Part shown: one piece after another, positions 14,723 through 21,246 of the stretch
Position numbering within the stretch: position 1 is the first letter of the stretch
How the letters are laid out: each line of letters opens with the position of its first letter
Assembly: GCA_945900695.1 (NCBI GenBank)
Contig: CAMDJU010000013.1
Location: 1-21,246, forward strand
Direction of reading: 5' to 3'
Origin: Bordetella parapertussis
GTDB lineage: Bacteria > Pseudomonadota > Gammaproteobacteria > Burkholderiales > Burkholderiaceae_C
Length of the DNA: 21,246 nucleotides
Notes under the pieces: model-generated
Seen by the model: only the letters and a program-made list of their open reading frames with translations
The model's database searches: none
Told to the model about the DNA's origin: nothing
Made by a program: the position numbers and the translations under genes

Positions 14723-16519
14723 TCACGCCAAGGCCGCCTCAGTGTCCATCAGCACATCCACCCCATTGCGAGCGGTTTGCATCAAGCTGGCCGTCTCGGG
14801 CAGCAGTTTTGCAAAGTAAAACCGTGCCGTTTGCACTTTGGCTGTGTAGAACGGGTCACGATTGCCGGCGGCGATTTGGCGCAAGGCCTGTTGCGCCATG
14901 CGGGCCCAAAAGTAAGCGAACACCAGATGCCCAGCCACCCGCATGTAGTCCACGGCTGCACCACCGACCTCATCGGCATTGCCCAGGGCCTTCATGCCAA
15001 TTTCTTGGGTGAACCCCGTCATTTGCTGGCCCAACTTGGCCAAAGGCTGCACAAAAGCGGTCATGTCTTCATTGCCCGACTCTTCGGCCACCAAAGCTGC
15101 AATGCGTTGGCCCCACTTTTTCAGCGTGGCCCCTTGGTTGCCCAGCACTTTGCGCCCCAACAAATCCAAACTTTGAATGGTGTTGGTGCCCTCGTAAATC
15201 ATGTTGATGCGGGCATCGCGCACATATTGCTCCATGCCCCATTCTCGGATGAAACCATGCCCGCCCAGCACCTGCAAACAAGCGGAGGTGGCCGTCCACC
15301 CGTTGTCGGTCAAAAAGGCTTTGACGATGGGCGTGAGCAAGGCCACTTCTTCCAAGGCGTCGGCGCGGACTTTTTCGTCGGGGTGGTTGAGTTGCTGATC
15401 AATCAGCAAGGCGCAATGCAGGCTCAACGCCCGCCCGCCCTCGGCATAGGCTTTGGCGGTGAGCAGCATTTTGCGCACATCGGGATGCACCAAGATGCTG
15501 TCGGCGGGTTTGTCGGGGCTTTTCACGCCGGACAGGCTTCTCGATTGGATGCGTTCTTTGGCATAAGCAAGCGCATTTTGATACGCCACCTCGGTCAGGC
15601 CCAAGGACTGCATGCCCACACCGATACGGGCTGCGTTCATCATCACAAACATGGCGGCCAAACCTTTGTGGGGTTGCCCGACCAAATGGCCAACAGCGCC
15701 ATCGAGCGTCATTTGGCAAGTGGCGCTGCCATTGATGCCCATCTTGTGCTCGATGCCGCTGCAAAAAATACCGTTGCGTGCGCCCAATTGGCCCTGCCCA
15801 TCAATCAAATGCTTGGACACCACAAACAGGCTGATGCCTTTGCTGCCAGCTGGGGCATCGGGCAAGCGCGCCAACACCAGGTGAACGATGTTGCTGACAA
15901 AGTCATGGTCCCCGGAGCTGATGAAAATTTTGTTGCCGGTGATTTTGTATGAGCCATCGGCCTGGGGTTCGGCCTTGGTGCGCAACAAGCCCAAGTCGGT
16001 TCCGCAATGGGCTTCGGTCAGGCACATGGTGGCAGTCCATTCGCCACTGGTGAGCTTGGGCAGAAACATTTGTTGTTGCTCAAGCGTGCCATGGGCGTGC
16101 AAGCATTCATATGCGCCGTGGGTCAAGCCCGGGTACATGGTCCAGGCCTGGTTGGCGCTGTTGAGCATTTCATAAAAGCACTGGTTGACAACGATCGGCA
16201 GGCCTTGACCGCCGTATGTCGGGTCGCAGCTCAGGGCGGGCCAACCGCCCGCCACAAATTGGGCGAAAGCCTCTTTGAAACCATCCGGTGTTTTGACAGC
16301 ATGGGTGTCCCGGTCCCAGTGGCAGCCTTGTTGATCGCCGCTGGCATTGAGTGGGAACAGCACCTGGGCGGCAAACTTGCCCCCCTCTTCGAGCACCGCA
16401 GTGATGGTGTCGGCGTCGGTTTCAGCGTGGGCCGGCAATTCTTTCAGTGCTTGGGGCACTTGCAGCAATTCGTTCAATACAAATTGCATGTCGCGCAATG
16501 GGGGGGTGTAGCTGGGCAT
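14723..16519 (-). CDS. Acyl-CoA dehydrogenase with C-terminal extension (DmdC/FadE-like)
   Basis: A 598-residue flavoprotein that would oxidise an acyl-CoA to the 2-enoyl-CoA, passing electrons to ETF. It starts MPSYTPPLRDMQFVLNELL, typical of the large DmdC-like subgroup. It has the FAD/substrate motif MCLTEAHCGTDLG, ITGNKIFISSGDHDF, a VLGGHGFIREWGMEQYVRDA segment and the catalytic base Glu443 in MIYEGTNTIQ. A ~130-residue C-terminal domain (acyl-CoA_dh_C type) follows. The start has AGGA just upstream. It is the first enzyme after the TetR gene, 29 bp away. Members oxidise methylthiopropionyl-CoA, medium/long acyl-CoA and others; the substrate is open. There are no DMSP demethylase genes in view. 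Confidence 0.92.
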   Translation of the reverse strand: MPSYTPPLRDMQFVLNELLQVPQALKELPAHAETDADTITAVLEEGGKFAAQVLFPLNASGDQQGCHWDRDTHAVKTPDGFKEAFAQFVAGGWPALSCDPTYGGQGLPIVVNQCFYEMLNSANQAWTMYPGLTHGAYECLHAHGTLEQQQMFLPKLTSGEWTATMCLTEAHCGTDLGLLRTKAEPQADGSYKITGNKIFISSGDHDFVSNIVHLVLARLPDAPAGSKGISLFVVSKHLIDGQGQLGARNGIFCSGIEHKMGINGSATCQMTLDGAVGHLVGQPHKGLAAMFVMMNAARIGVGMQSLGLTEVAYQNALAYAKERIQSRSLSGVKSPDKPADSILVHPDVRKMLLTAKAYAEGGRALSLHCALLIDQQLNHPDEKVRADALEEVALLTPIVKAFLTDNGWTATSACLQVLGGHGFIREWGMEQYVRDARINMIYEGTNTIQSLDLLGRKVLGNQGATLKKWGQRIAALVAEESGNEDMTAFVQPLAKLGQQMTGFTQEIGMKALGNADEVGGAAVDYMRVAGHLVFAYFWARMAQQALRQIAAGNRDPFYTAKVQTARFYFAKLLPETASLMQTARNGVDVLMDTEAALA

Positions 16520-16548
16520 GGTTTCCTCTGTGGCGTTAAGGGTGGAAT

Positions 16549-17211
16549 CTAATTGGTGTTGGAACCTGGGTTGCTCTGGTGAGCACGCTGGCTGGCCTGT
16601 GCGCCACCTGACCGGGTAGATGGCTCGGCGCCATAGCGGTGCAATATGTGCTCAAAGCTGCGCTGGGCCAAGCCCAGTGCCCTTTTGTTTTTGAGAAATC
16701 GGGCGTCATAGTGACAAGCCAAAATCAGGCCGTGGATTTCAAATGCCATTTGGTCGGCATCGGTTTGGTCGGCCAAGTCGCCTTGCTCTACCGCCATGCC
16801 AACCGCGCGGTGCAAGGCGGCCATCCAAGTTTGCACCGAACTGGCCAAGGCGTCGCGCACCGGCCCGGGGCGGTCATCAAACTCCGCCGCACCACTGATG
16901 TACAAGCAACCCGAGTCGATTTCGGCACTGGTGCGTTGCATCCAGTTGGCAAACAACGCCCGCAAGCGCGGCAAGCCCCTGGCCAACAGCAAGACCGGGT
17001 AAAACACCTCTTGCTCAAAGCGGTGGTGGTATTCGCGGATGACCGATATTTGCAACTCTTCGCGCGAACCGAAATGGGCAAACACGCCAGACTTGCTCAT
17101 GCCAGCGATCTCGGCCACCGCGCCAATCGTCAAACCCTCCAAGCCCATTTGGGTCGCCAAGCTCAGCGCCACGTCGACGATGGCCGTTTTGGTTTGCTGC
17201 CCTTTTTGCAT
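16549..17211 (-). CDS. TetR family regulator of the acyl-CoA operon
   Basis: A 220-residue TetR protein. The helix-turn-helix is at about residues 8-55, with LTIGAVAEIAGMSKSGVFAHFGSREELQ. The ligand domain follows with GCLYISGAAEFDDRPGPVRDAL, a pattern common in proteobacterial regulators of lipid metabolism, then a low-complexity polar tail (about 25 residues). The ATG at 17211 has a strong GGGAGGG eight bases upstream, favouring it over 17274. It is first in the set TetR, dehydrogenase, DUF2147, crotonase, thioesterase, and is likely to repress itself and that operon until an acyl-CoA binds. A half-palindromic site at 17282-17291 is the candidate operator. Confidence 0.9.
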   Translation of the reverse strand: MQKGQQTKTAIVDVALSLATQMGLEGLTIGAVAEIAGMSKSGVFAHFGSREELQISVIREYHHRFEQEVFYPVLLLARGLPRLRALFANWMQRTSAEIDSGCLYISGAAEFDDRPGPVRDALASSVQTWMAALHRAVGMAVEQGDLADQTDADQMAFEIHGLILACHYDARFLKNKRALGLAQRSFEHILHRYGAEPSTRSGGAQASQRAHQSNPGSNTN

Positions 17212-17222
17212 GGCGCGACCCT

Positions 17223-17239
17223 CCCGGGTGATGCCCGGG
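17223..17239 (-). promoter_or_regulatory. Hairpin overlapping the TetR Shine-Dalgarno
   Basis: CCCGGG occurs twice, 5 nt apart, just upstream of the TetR start. As RNA on the minus strand this folds into a 6-bp GC hairpin. The GGG of the downstream arm is part of the GGGAGGG ribosome-binding site, so folding could reduce translation of the regulator. Confidence 0.4.
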
Positions 17240-17281
17240 GCGGCGTTGTGGCTGAGGTTCAAGAGGTTGCGCATAAAAAAG

Positions 17282-17305
17282 AACGGTCGTGCTATTTTGC
17301 GTCAA
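17282..17305 (-). promoter_or_regulatory. Candidate TetR operator and -35 box upstream of the regulator gene
   Basis: The plus strand reads AACGGTCGTG at 17282-17291, one mismatch from the palindrome AACGNNCGTT, a form reported for some TetR regulators of acyl-CoA catabolism. On the minus strand a good -35, TTGACG (17305-17300), lies just upstream of it, so the site falls in the promoter spacer, a usual place for TetR repression. The -10 (TCTTTT at 17-bp spacing) is weak. The site is 70 bp before the TetR start codon. Confidence 0.45.
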
Positions 17306-17389
17306 AAAACGGGCATTCTGTCCATGTTCGTCCAAATCCTTTGGTTTTTGGGGCATTTGGCTGCAGGGGGGCGGGTTTAAACTGAAGCC

Positions 17390-18028
17390 ATGATTTCGAC
17401 CCGCATCATTGCCATTCGACATGGTGAAACCGCCTGGAATGCCAGCACCCGCATCCAAGGACATACCGACATCCCCCTCAACGAACATGGCCAGCGCCAA
17501 GCGCAGTTGCTGGCGCAGGCATTGGCCCAAGCCGACAAGATCGACACCATTTACAGCAGTGACTTGCAGCGGGCCCTGGCCACGGCGCAAGCCCTGGCCC
17601 TGCAAACCGGTGCATGCTTGGTCACCCATGTGGGGTTGCGAGAGCGCGCTTTTGGTGATTTTGAAGGCCGCAGCTTTGCCCAAATTGAACTTGAGTTGCC
17701 CGCACAGGCCCAACTCTGGCGCACCCGGGCGCCCGATTGGACACCGCCCGGTGGGGGCGAATCCTTGTCGGTCATGCAGCATCGGGTGATGGCCACGGTC
17801 AACGCCCTGGCCCAGCAGCACCTGGGGCAGCAGATCGCTGTGGTCGCCCATGGGGGTGTGCTGGATTTGCTCTACCGCGCCGCCACCCAACAAAGTTTGC
17901 AAGCACCGCGCAGCTGGGAGTTGGGCAATGCCGTGATCAACCGTTTGCTGTGGACCCCCCAGAGCCTGACTTTGGTGGGCTGGGGCGACGATGCACACTT
18001 GCAAGGGCCCGTGCTCGATGAGGCCTGA
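17390..18028 (+). CDS. Histidine phosphatase family protein (phosphoglycerate mutase-like)
   Basis: A 212-residue member of the branch-1 histidine phosphatase superfamily. The phospho-accepting His11 is in IRHGETAWN, followed by TDIPLNEHG, then SSDLQRALATAQAL, RERAFGDFEG and the second catalytic His154 in VVAHGGVLD. Such proteins dephosphorylate small phosphorylated metabolites such as alpha-ribazole-5'-phosphate or sugar phosphates, and are often mis-called phosphoglycerate mutase. True cofactor-dependent mutases are longer and differ here, so phosphatase activity is more likely. It is divergent from the TetR gene and converges on ruvB with 12 bp between stops. Only a weak GAAG precedes the ATG. 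The link to neighbours is unclear. Confidence 0.9.
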   Translation: MISTRIIAIRHGETAWNASTRIQGHTDIPLNEHGQRQAQLLAQALAQADKIDTIYSSDLQRALATAQALALQTGACLVTHVGLRERAFGDFEGRSFAQIELELPAQAQLWRTRAPDWTPPGGGESLSVMQHRVMATVNALAQQHLGQQIAVVAHGGVLDLLYRAATQQSLQAPRSWELGNAVINRLLWTPQSLTLVGWGDDAHLQGPVLDEA

Positions 18029-18040
18029 GGTGATGAGCAC

Positions 18041-19105
18041 TCACTCGCCAAATAAACCGCTTTCTCTCTGGGGCGCCGCCACACCCAAGTGCCGGTAGGC
18101 GGCCAAAGTGGCGATGCGCCCCCGCGGTGTGCGTTGCAAAAAACCCTGCTGAATCAAAAAGGGTTCGATCACATCTTCGATGGTGTCACGCTCTTCGCCG
18201 ATGCTGGCCGCTATGTTGTCCAAGCCCACCGGGCCGCCATCAAAGCGGTGAATGACGGCTTCCAATAACTTGCGGTCCATCAAATCGAAACCTTGCGGGT
18301 CCACATCGAGCATGGCCAGAGCCGCCTGGGCCACGGCTTGGGTGATGCGCCCATCGGCCTTGACCTCGGCATAGTCGCGCACCCGCCGCAGCAAGCGGTT
18401 GGCAATGCGCGGCGTGCCGCGTGATCGACGGGCGATCTCAAAGCCCCCTTGCTCGTCGAGCTGCGCTTTGAGCAAACCGCCGCTGCGCATAACGATGCGC
18501 TGCAACTCTTCGGCGCTGTAAAACTCCAAACGCGCCACGATGCCAAAGCGGTCGCGCAGTGGGTTGGTCAACATGCCGGCACGGGTGGTGGCCCCCACCA
18601 AGGTGAAAGGCTGCAAGTCCAGCTTGATGCTGCGCGCTGCGGGCCCCTCGCCGATCATGATGTCGATTTGGTAGTCCTCCAACGCGGGGTACAAAATCTC
18701 TTCGACCACTGGCGACAAACGGTGGATTTCATCGATGAACAGCACATCGTTTTTTTCCAAATTGGTCAGCAGTGCCGCCAAGTCTTTGGGCTTTTCCAAC
18801 ACCGGCCCACTGGTTTGGCGCAGGTTCACACCGAGCTCTTGCGCAATGATGTGGCTGAGCGTGGTTTTGCCCAAGCCCGGCGGACCAAACAGCAGCACAT
18901 GGTCGAGTGCTTCATCGCGGTTGCGTGCTGCACCAATGAAAATCTCCAACTGCTCGCGCACCTTGGCTTGGCCCACATACTCTTGCAGCAGCTTGGGGCG
19001 CAAAGCACGCTCAATCGCCTCTTCACGCGGGCTCACCGGCGCGGCTGACACCACGCGTGGTGCAGGGTTGAAGTCTTCGCCAAAGTTGTCGGTTTGAATG
19101 CTCAT
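18041..19105 (-). CDS. ruvB: Holliday junction branch migration ATPase RuvB
   Basis: RuvB forms hexameric AAA+ rings that pull DNA through RuvA-bound Holliday junctions during recombinational repair. The 354-residue protein shows [14 protein letters not shown], Walker [26 protein letters not shown], Walker [10 protein letters not shown], sensor-1 GATTRAGML and the arginine finger in RDRFG. The C-terminal winged helix ends [12 protein letters not shown]. Length and order are fully normal. It follows ruvA by 8 bp and shares its transcript. ruvC, often just upstream of ruvA in other bacteria, is absent here. Confidence 0.98.
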   Translation of the reverse strand: MSIQTDNFGEDFNPAPRVVSAAPVSPREEAIERALRPKLLQEYVGQAKVREQLEIFIGAARNRDEALDHVLLFGPPGLGKTTLSHIIAQELGVNLRQTSGPVLEKPKDLAALLTNLEKNDVLFIDEIHRLSPVVEEILYPALEDYQIDIMIGEGPAARSIKLDLQPFTLVGATTRAGMLTNPLRDRFGIVARLEFYSAEELQRIVMRSGGLLKAQLDEQGGFEIARRSRGTPRIANRLLRRVRDYAEVKADGRITQAVAQAALAMLDVDPQGFDLMDRKLLEAVIHRFDGGPVGLDNIAASIGEERDTIEDVIEPFLIQQGFLQRTPRGRIATLAAYRHLGVAAPQRESGLFGE

Positions 19106-19113
19106 GGCTTTGC

Positions 19114-19689
19114 TTATCTGGCCAAGGCTTTGAGCGCGAACTTGATGCCCTCACTCACGCCCACACCGGCTGGCAAGGCTTTGAGGCTCAAGGCCGCTTC
19201 TTTGTCGCTGTAGCCCAAGGCCACCAGCGCTTGCAAGATGTCGTTTTGGGTGCTGTCCCCCACAGGTGCCGAAGACGGACCCAAGTCAGCGCCCATCTTG
19301 CCTTTGAGTTCAAGCAGCAAACGCTCGGCGGTTTTTTTGCCAATGCCGGGGATCTTCACCAAGCGCCCCGACTCTTGCAAGGTGATGGCTTGGGCCAACT
19401 CGGACACGCTCATCCCACTGAGCACACCCAAAGCCATGCGCGGGCCAACCCCCGAAATTTTGATGAGTTGGCGAAACGCGGCGCGTTCTTCGAAAGAGCC
19501 GAAGCCAAACAGAATTTGCGCATCTTCACGCACCACAAAATGCGTCAGCAGCGACACTTTTTCGCCCACCGCGGGCAGGTTGTAGAAGGTGCTCATGGGC
19601 ACATCCACCTCATAGCCCACGCCATGACAGTCCACCAAAACTTGGGGTGGGTTTTTCTCACTCAGCGTGCCGCTCAACTTGCCGATCAT
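19114..19689 (-). CDS. ruvA: Holliday junction DNA-binding protein RuvA
   Basis: RuvA tetramers bind the four-way junction and recruit RuvB. The 191-residue protein starts MIGKLSGTL with the N-terminal OB-fold ([13 protein letters not shown]), then the two helix-hairpin-helix motifs ([15 protein letters not shown] and [18 protein letters not shown]) and the RuvB-contacting domain III ([16 protein letters not shown]...). Longer in-frame starts run into the phoH region and are rejected. It is divergent from the PhoH-like gene with 40 bp between starts, so both promoters are packed into or beside each other. Confidence 0.98.
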   Translation of the reverse strand: MIGKLSGTLSEKNPPQVLVDCHGVGYEVDVPMSTFYNLPAVGEKVSLLTHFVVREDAQILFGFGSFEERAAFRQLIKISGVGPRMALGVLSGMSVSELAQAITLQESGRLVKIPGIGKKTAERLLLELKGKMGADLGPSSAPVGDSTQNDILQALVALGYSDKEAALSLKALPAGVGVSEGIKFALKALAR

Positions 19690-19729
19690 CGAATGCCTAT
19701 CATTGGAGAAATTTAAACGGATTATCAAC

Positions 19730-20680
19730 TTGATTCTGCGCCACACATTCAGCCCGCCCAACAACACCCGGCTCGGCCACTTGTGCGGTGCCATGGATGA
19801 ACATTTGCGCACCATCGAGTTGGGGCTGCAAGTCAAGATCGCGCACCGGCACGAACAGTTCAAGATCGATGGCCCCAAGGCCAAAGTCACACAAGCCCTG
19901 GAGGTGTTGCAAGCCCTGTATGAGCGCGCCGCCAAACCCATTCCAGCCGATCAAGTGCAGTGGATGCTGGCCGGCGATGTGGGCCTGACAGAGGGAGACA
20001 ACGGGGCCGTGCAACTGCTGACCCGGCGCACCCAGTTGCAAGCGCGCACGCCCACGCAGGGCGCATACCTGGAGCACATTGCCCAACATGACATCACCTT
20101 TGGGATTGGGCCCGCAGGCACGGGCAAAACCTATTTGGCCGTTGCTTGCGCCATCGACGCACTGGAGCGCAGCACCGTGCAACGCATTGTGCTCACCCGC
20201 CCTGCGGTGGAAGCAGGCGAAAAACTGGGTTTTTTACCGGGCGACTTGGGCCAAAAAGTCGATCCTTATTTGCGCCCTTTGTATGACGCTTTGTACGACC
20301 TGATGGGTTTTGAGCGGGTACAAAAAGCATTTGAGCGCAATGCCCTGGAAATTGCCCCGCTGGCCTTCATGCGCGGACGCACCCTGACCAATGCCTTTGT
20401 GATTTTGGACGAAGCGCAAAACACCACGCCCGAGCAAATGAAAATGTTTCTCACCCGCTTGGGCTTTGGGTCCAAGGCAGTGGTGACGGGGGACGTGAGC
20501 CAAATTGACCTGCCCAAGGGTCACCTGAGTGGCTTGGTGGACGCCGAGCGCGTGCTCAAACGGGTGACCGGCATTGCCATGACCCACTTCACCAGCGCCG
20601 ATGTGGTGCGCCACCCGATGGTCGCGCGCATCGTTGACGCCTACGACCGCCAGCGCGTGCGCGCCAAAGAAGGCAGCTGA
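19730..20680 (+). CDS. ybeZ: PhoH-like ATPase (YbeZ type), TTG start
   Basis: A cytoplasmic P-loop NTPase of the PhoH/YbeZ family, which works beside the YbeY endonuclease in rRNA maturation and ribosome quality control. The N-terminal segment [17 protein letters not shown] is KH-like. Walker A is [11 protein letters not shown], followed by [20 protein letters not shown], Walker [11 protein letters not shown] and [10 protein letters not shown]. With a TTG start at 19730 it is 316 residues and begins [12 protein letters not shown], the usual family N-terminus; no ATG occurs in frame until 19793, which would cut conserved residues, and the GTG at 19667 would overlap ruvA. A GGA eight bases upstream fits. 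ybeY follows 4 bp later. Confidence 0.94.
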   Translation: MILRHTFSPPNNTRLGHLCGAMDEHLRTIELGLQVKIAHRHEQFKIDGPKAKVTQALEVLQALYERAAKPIPADQVQWMLAGDVGLTEGDNGAVQLLTRRTQLQARTPTQGAYLEHIAQHDITFGIGPAGTGKTYLAVACAIDALERSTVQRIVLTRPAVEAGEKLGFLPGDLGQKVDPYLRPLYDALYDLMGFERVQKAFERNALEIAPLAFMRGRTLTNAFVILDEAQNTTPEQMKMFLTRLGFGSKAVVTGDVSQIDLPKGHLSGLVDAERVLKRVTGIAMTHFTSADVVRHPMVARIVDAYDRQRVRAKEGS

Positions 20681-20684
20681 AAGC

Positions 20685-21137
20685 ATGGCATTGCCCCGTC
20701 TCAGCTTGTCCCTGCAATTTGGTGACATTCCCCATGCCGCCCGCCACCGGCAAGCCCTGCCGCGCCACACCGTGAACCGCTGCATACGCCACGCACTGGC
20801 ACTCGACGCTGAGATCACGGTGCGCATCGTTGGCCAGGCTGAAGGCTTGGCCCTGAACCAAAATTACCGCGCGCAAGACCATGCCACCAATGTGTTGACC
20901 TTTGTCTATGGGACCCAACCTGTGGTGGCCGACTTGGTGCTGTGCGCACCCGTGGTGGCACAAGAAGCCAAAGAACAGGGCAAAACGCTGGCCGCCCATT
21001 ACGCCCATCTGCTGGTGCATGGCACTTTGCACGCCCAGGGATGGGACCACGAAACTTCTTTGGCAGATGCGTTGGCCATGGAGGCACAAGAGGTGGTCAT
21101 CCTGCGGGGGTTGGGCATGCCCAACCCCTATGCTTGA
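20685..21137 (+). CDS. ybeY: Endoribonuclease YbeY (rRNA maturation factor)
   Basis: Single-strand-specific, metal-dependent endoribonuclease needed for 16S rRNA 3'-end maturation and 70S quality control. The 150-residue protein carries the H-x3-H-x5-H zinc site as His112, His116 and His122 in HGTLHAQGWDH. Upstream is the family pattern LNQNYRAQDHATNVLTF, with a conserved arginine, and VADLVLCAPVVAQEA. The ATG at 20685 is 4 bp after the phoH stop, giving a two-gene translation unit with its usual partner. The next gene is a MaoC-like dehydratase, not corC, which often follows ybeY in other proteobacteria. Confidence 0.97.
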   Translation: MALPRLSLSLQFGDIPHAARHRQALPRHTVNRCIRHALALDAEITVRIVGQAEGLALNQNYRAQDHATNVLTFVYGTQPVVADLVLCAPVVAQEAKEQGKTLAAHYAHLLVHGTLHAQGWDHETSLADALAMEAQEVVILRGLGMPNPYA

Positions 21138-21157
21138 GACATGGATGGATAACCGAC

Positions 21158-21246
21158 ATGCGAAGCTTTTTAAACTGGGATGAGCTGGCCATCTGCGTGG
21201 GCCAAGACATCGGCTGGAGCGACTGGCTCACCATCACCCAAGCGCA
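21158..21246 (+). CDS. MaoC-like dehydratase, partial (N-terminal 29 residues)
   Basis: The start of a gene that runs off the right edge. The visible residues, MRSFLNWDELAICVGQDIGW then SDWLTITQA, match the N-terminus of MaoC/(R)-specific enoyl-CoA hydratases, in which a 'VG...DWL.ITQ' stretch precedes the hotdog catalytic region. That region is not in the window, so its Asp/His pair cannot be checked. A GGATGGA lies about eight bases upstream. It is 20 bp after ybeY and may be co-transcribed. It would act on enoyl-CoA, in line with the lipid theme of the region, but this is based on few residues. Confidence 0.7.
   Translation, partial: MRSFLNWDELAICVGQDIGWSDWLTITQA

Noticed and set aside
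14777..15952. Open plus-strand frame of 391 codons over the acyl-CoA dehydrogenase
   Set aside because: The minus-strand dehydrogenase is complete with its catalytic Glu; the antisense frame has shadow composition.
14723..16519. DMSP demethylation/cleavage pathway
   Set aside because: The dehydrogenase resembles DmdC, but no DmdA is in view, the crotonase lacks hydratase residues expected of DmdD, and the ligase is of long-chain type; the family is broader than DMSP.
17352..17380. G-rich stretch before the histidine phosphatase as a G-quadruplex
   Set aside because: The G runs are badly spaced, with an 11-nt first loop and two runs merged; chance in GC-rich DNA is the simpler reading.
1..21246. 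Mobile elements, CRISPR, tRNA or phage genes
   Set aside because: No transposase, integrase, regularly spaced repeats, cloverleaf sequence or phage proteins are visible; coding is continuous and ordinary.

Overview
The window looks like chromosomal core and metabolic DNA of a betaproteobacterium in Burkholderiales, most likely Comamonadaceae (Limnohabitans/Rhodoferax-like). The evidence is moderately high GC, heavy use of TTG (Leu) and CAA (Gln), Comamonadaceae-type protein N-termini, and the mix of genes. The genus is inferred, not shown. There is no sign of phage, insertion sequences, CRISPR, plasmid functions or RNA genes, and coding is dense throughout.

Layout. (1) 1-1539, minus strand: 5-formyl-THF cyclo-ligase (fau), a TetR regulator, and the start of a metallo-beta-lactamase-fold protein whose metal motif is altered. 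(2) 1619-3652, plus: a secreted soluble lytic transglycosylase, divergent from fau. (3) 3723-5540, minus: an Atm1-type ABC exporter, divergent across only 32 bp from a YciA-type acyl-CoA thioesterase (5573-5992). (4) 6165-12850, plus: a six-gene cluster of two Liv-type permeases, two Liv-type ATPases, a long-chain-type acyl-CoA ligase and a periplasmic binding protein with its own promoter, closed by a strong bidirectional terminator. (5) 17211-12909, minus: a second TetR regulator, a large DmdC/FadE-like acyl-CoA dehydrogenase, a secreted DUF2147 protein, a crotonase with an isomerase-like active site, and a hotdog thioesterase. (6) 17390-18028, plus: a histidine phosphatase. (7) 19689-18041, minus: ruvA-ruvB. 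(8) 19730-21246, plus: phoH-like gene, ybeY, and the first 29 codons of a MaoC-like dehydratase.

How the genes may work together. Regions 4 and 5 converge on the terminator at about 12870-12899. Together they read as an uptake, CoA-activation and beta-oxidation-like programme for an organic acid. The Liv-type transporter would import a carboxylate, the ligase would form its CoA ester, the dehydrogenase and crotonase would process it, and thioesterases would free CoA. The TetR regulator next to the dehydrogenase has a likely autoregulatory operator. The true substrate is unknown, and branched-chain amino acids should not be assumed.

I found no clearly new defence or mobile system. The observations most worth checking are a possible pseudoknotted leader RNA before the liv-type operon, the secreted DUF2147 gene inside the acyl-CoA operon, the crotonase that lacks both hydratase glutamates, and the MBL-fold protein lacking the Asp-His half of its metal motif.
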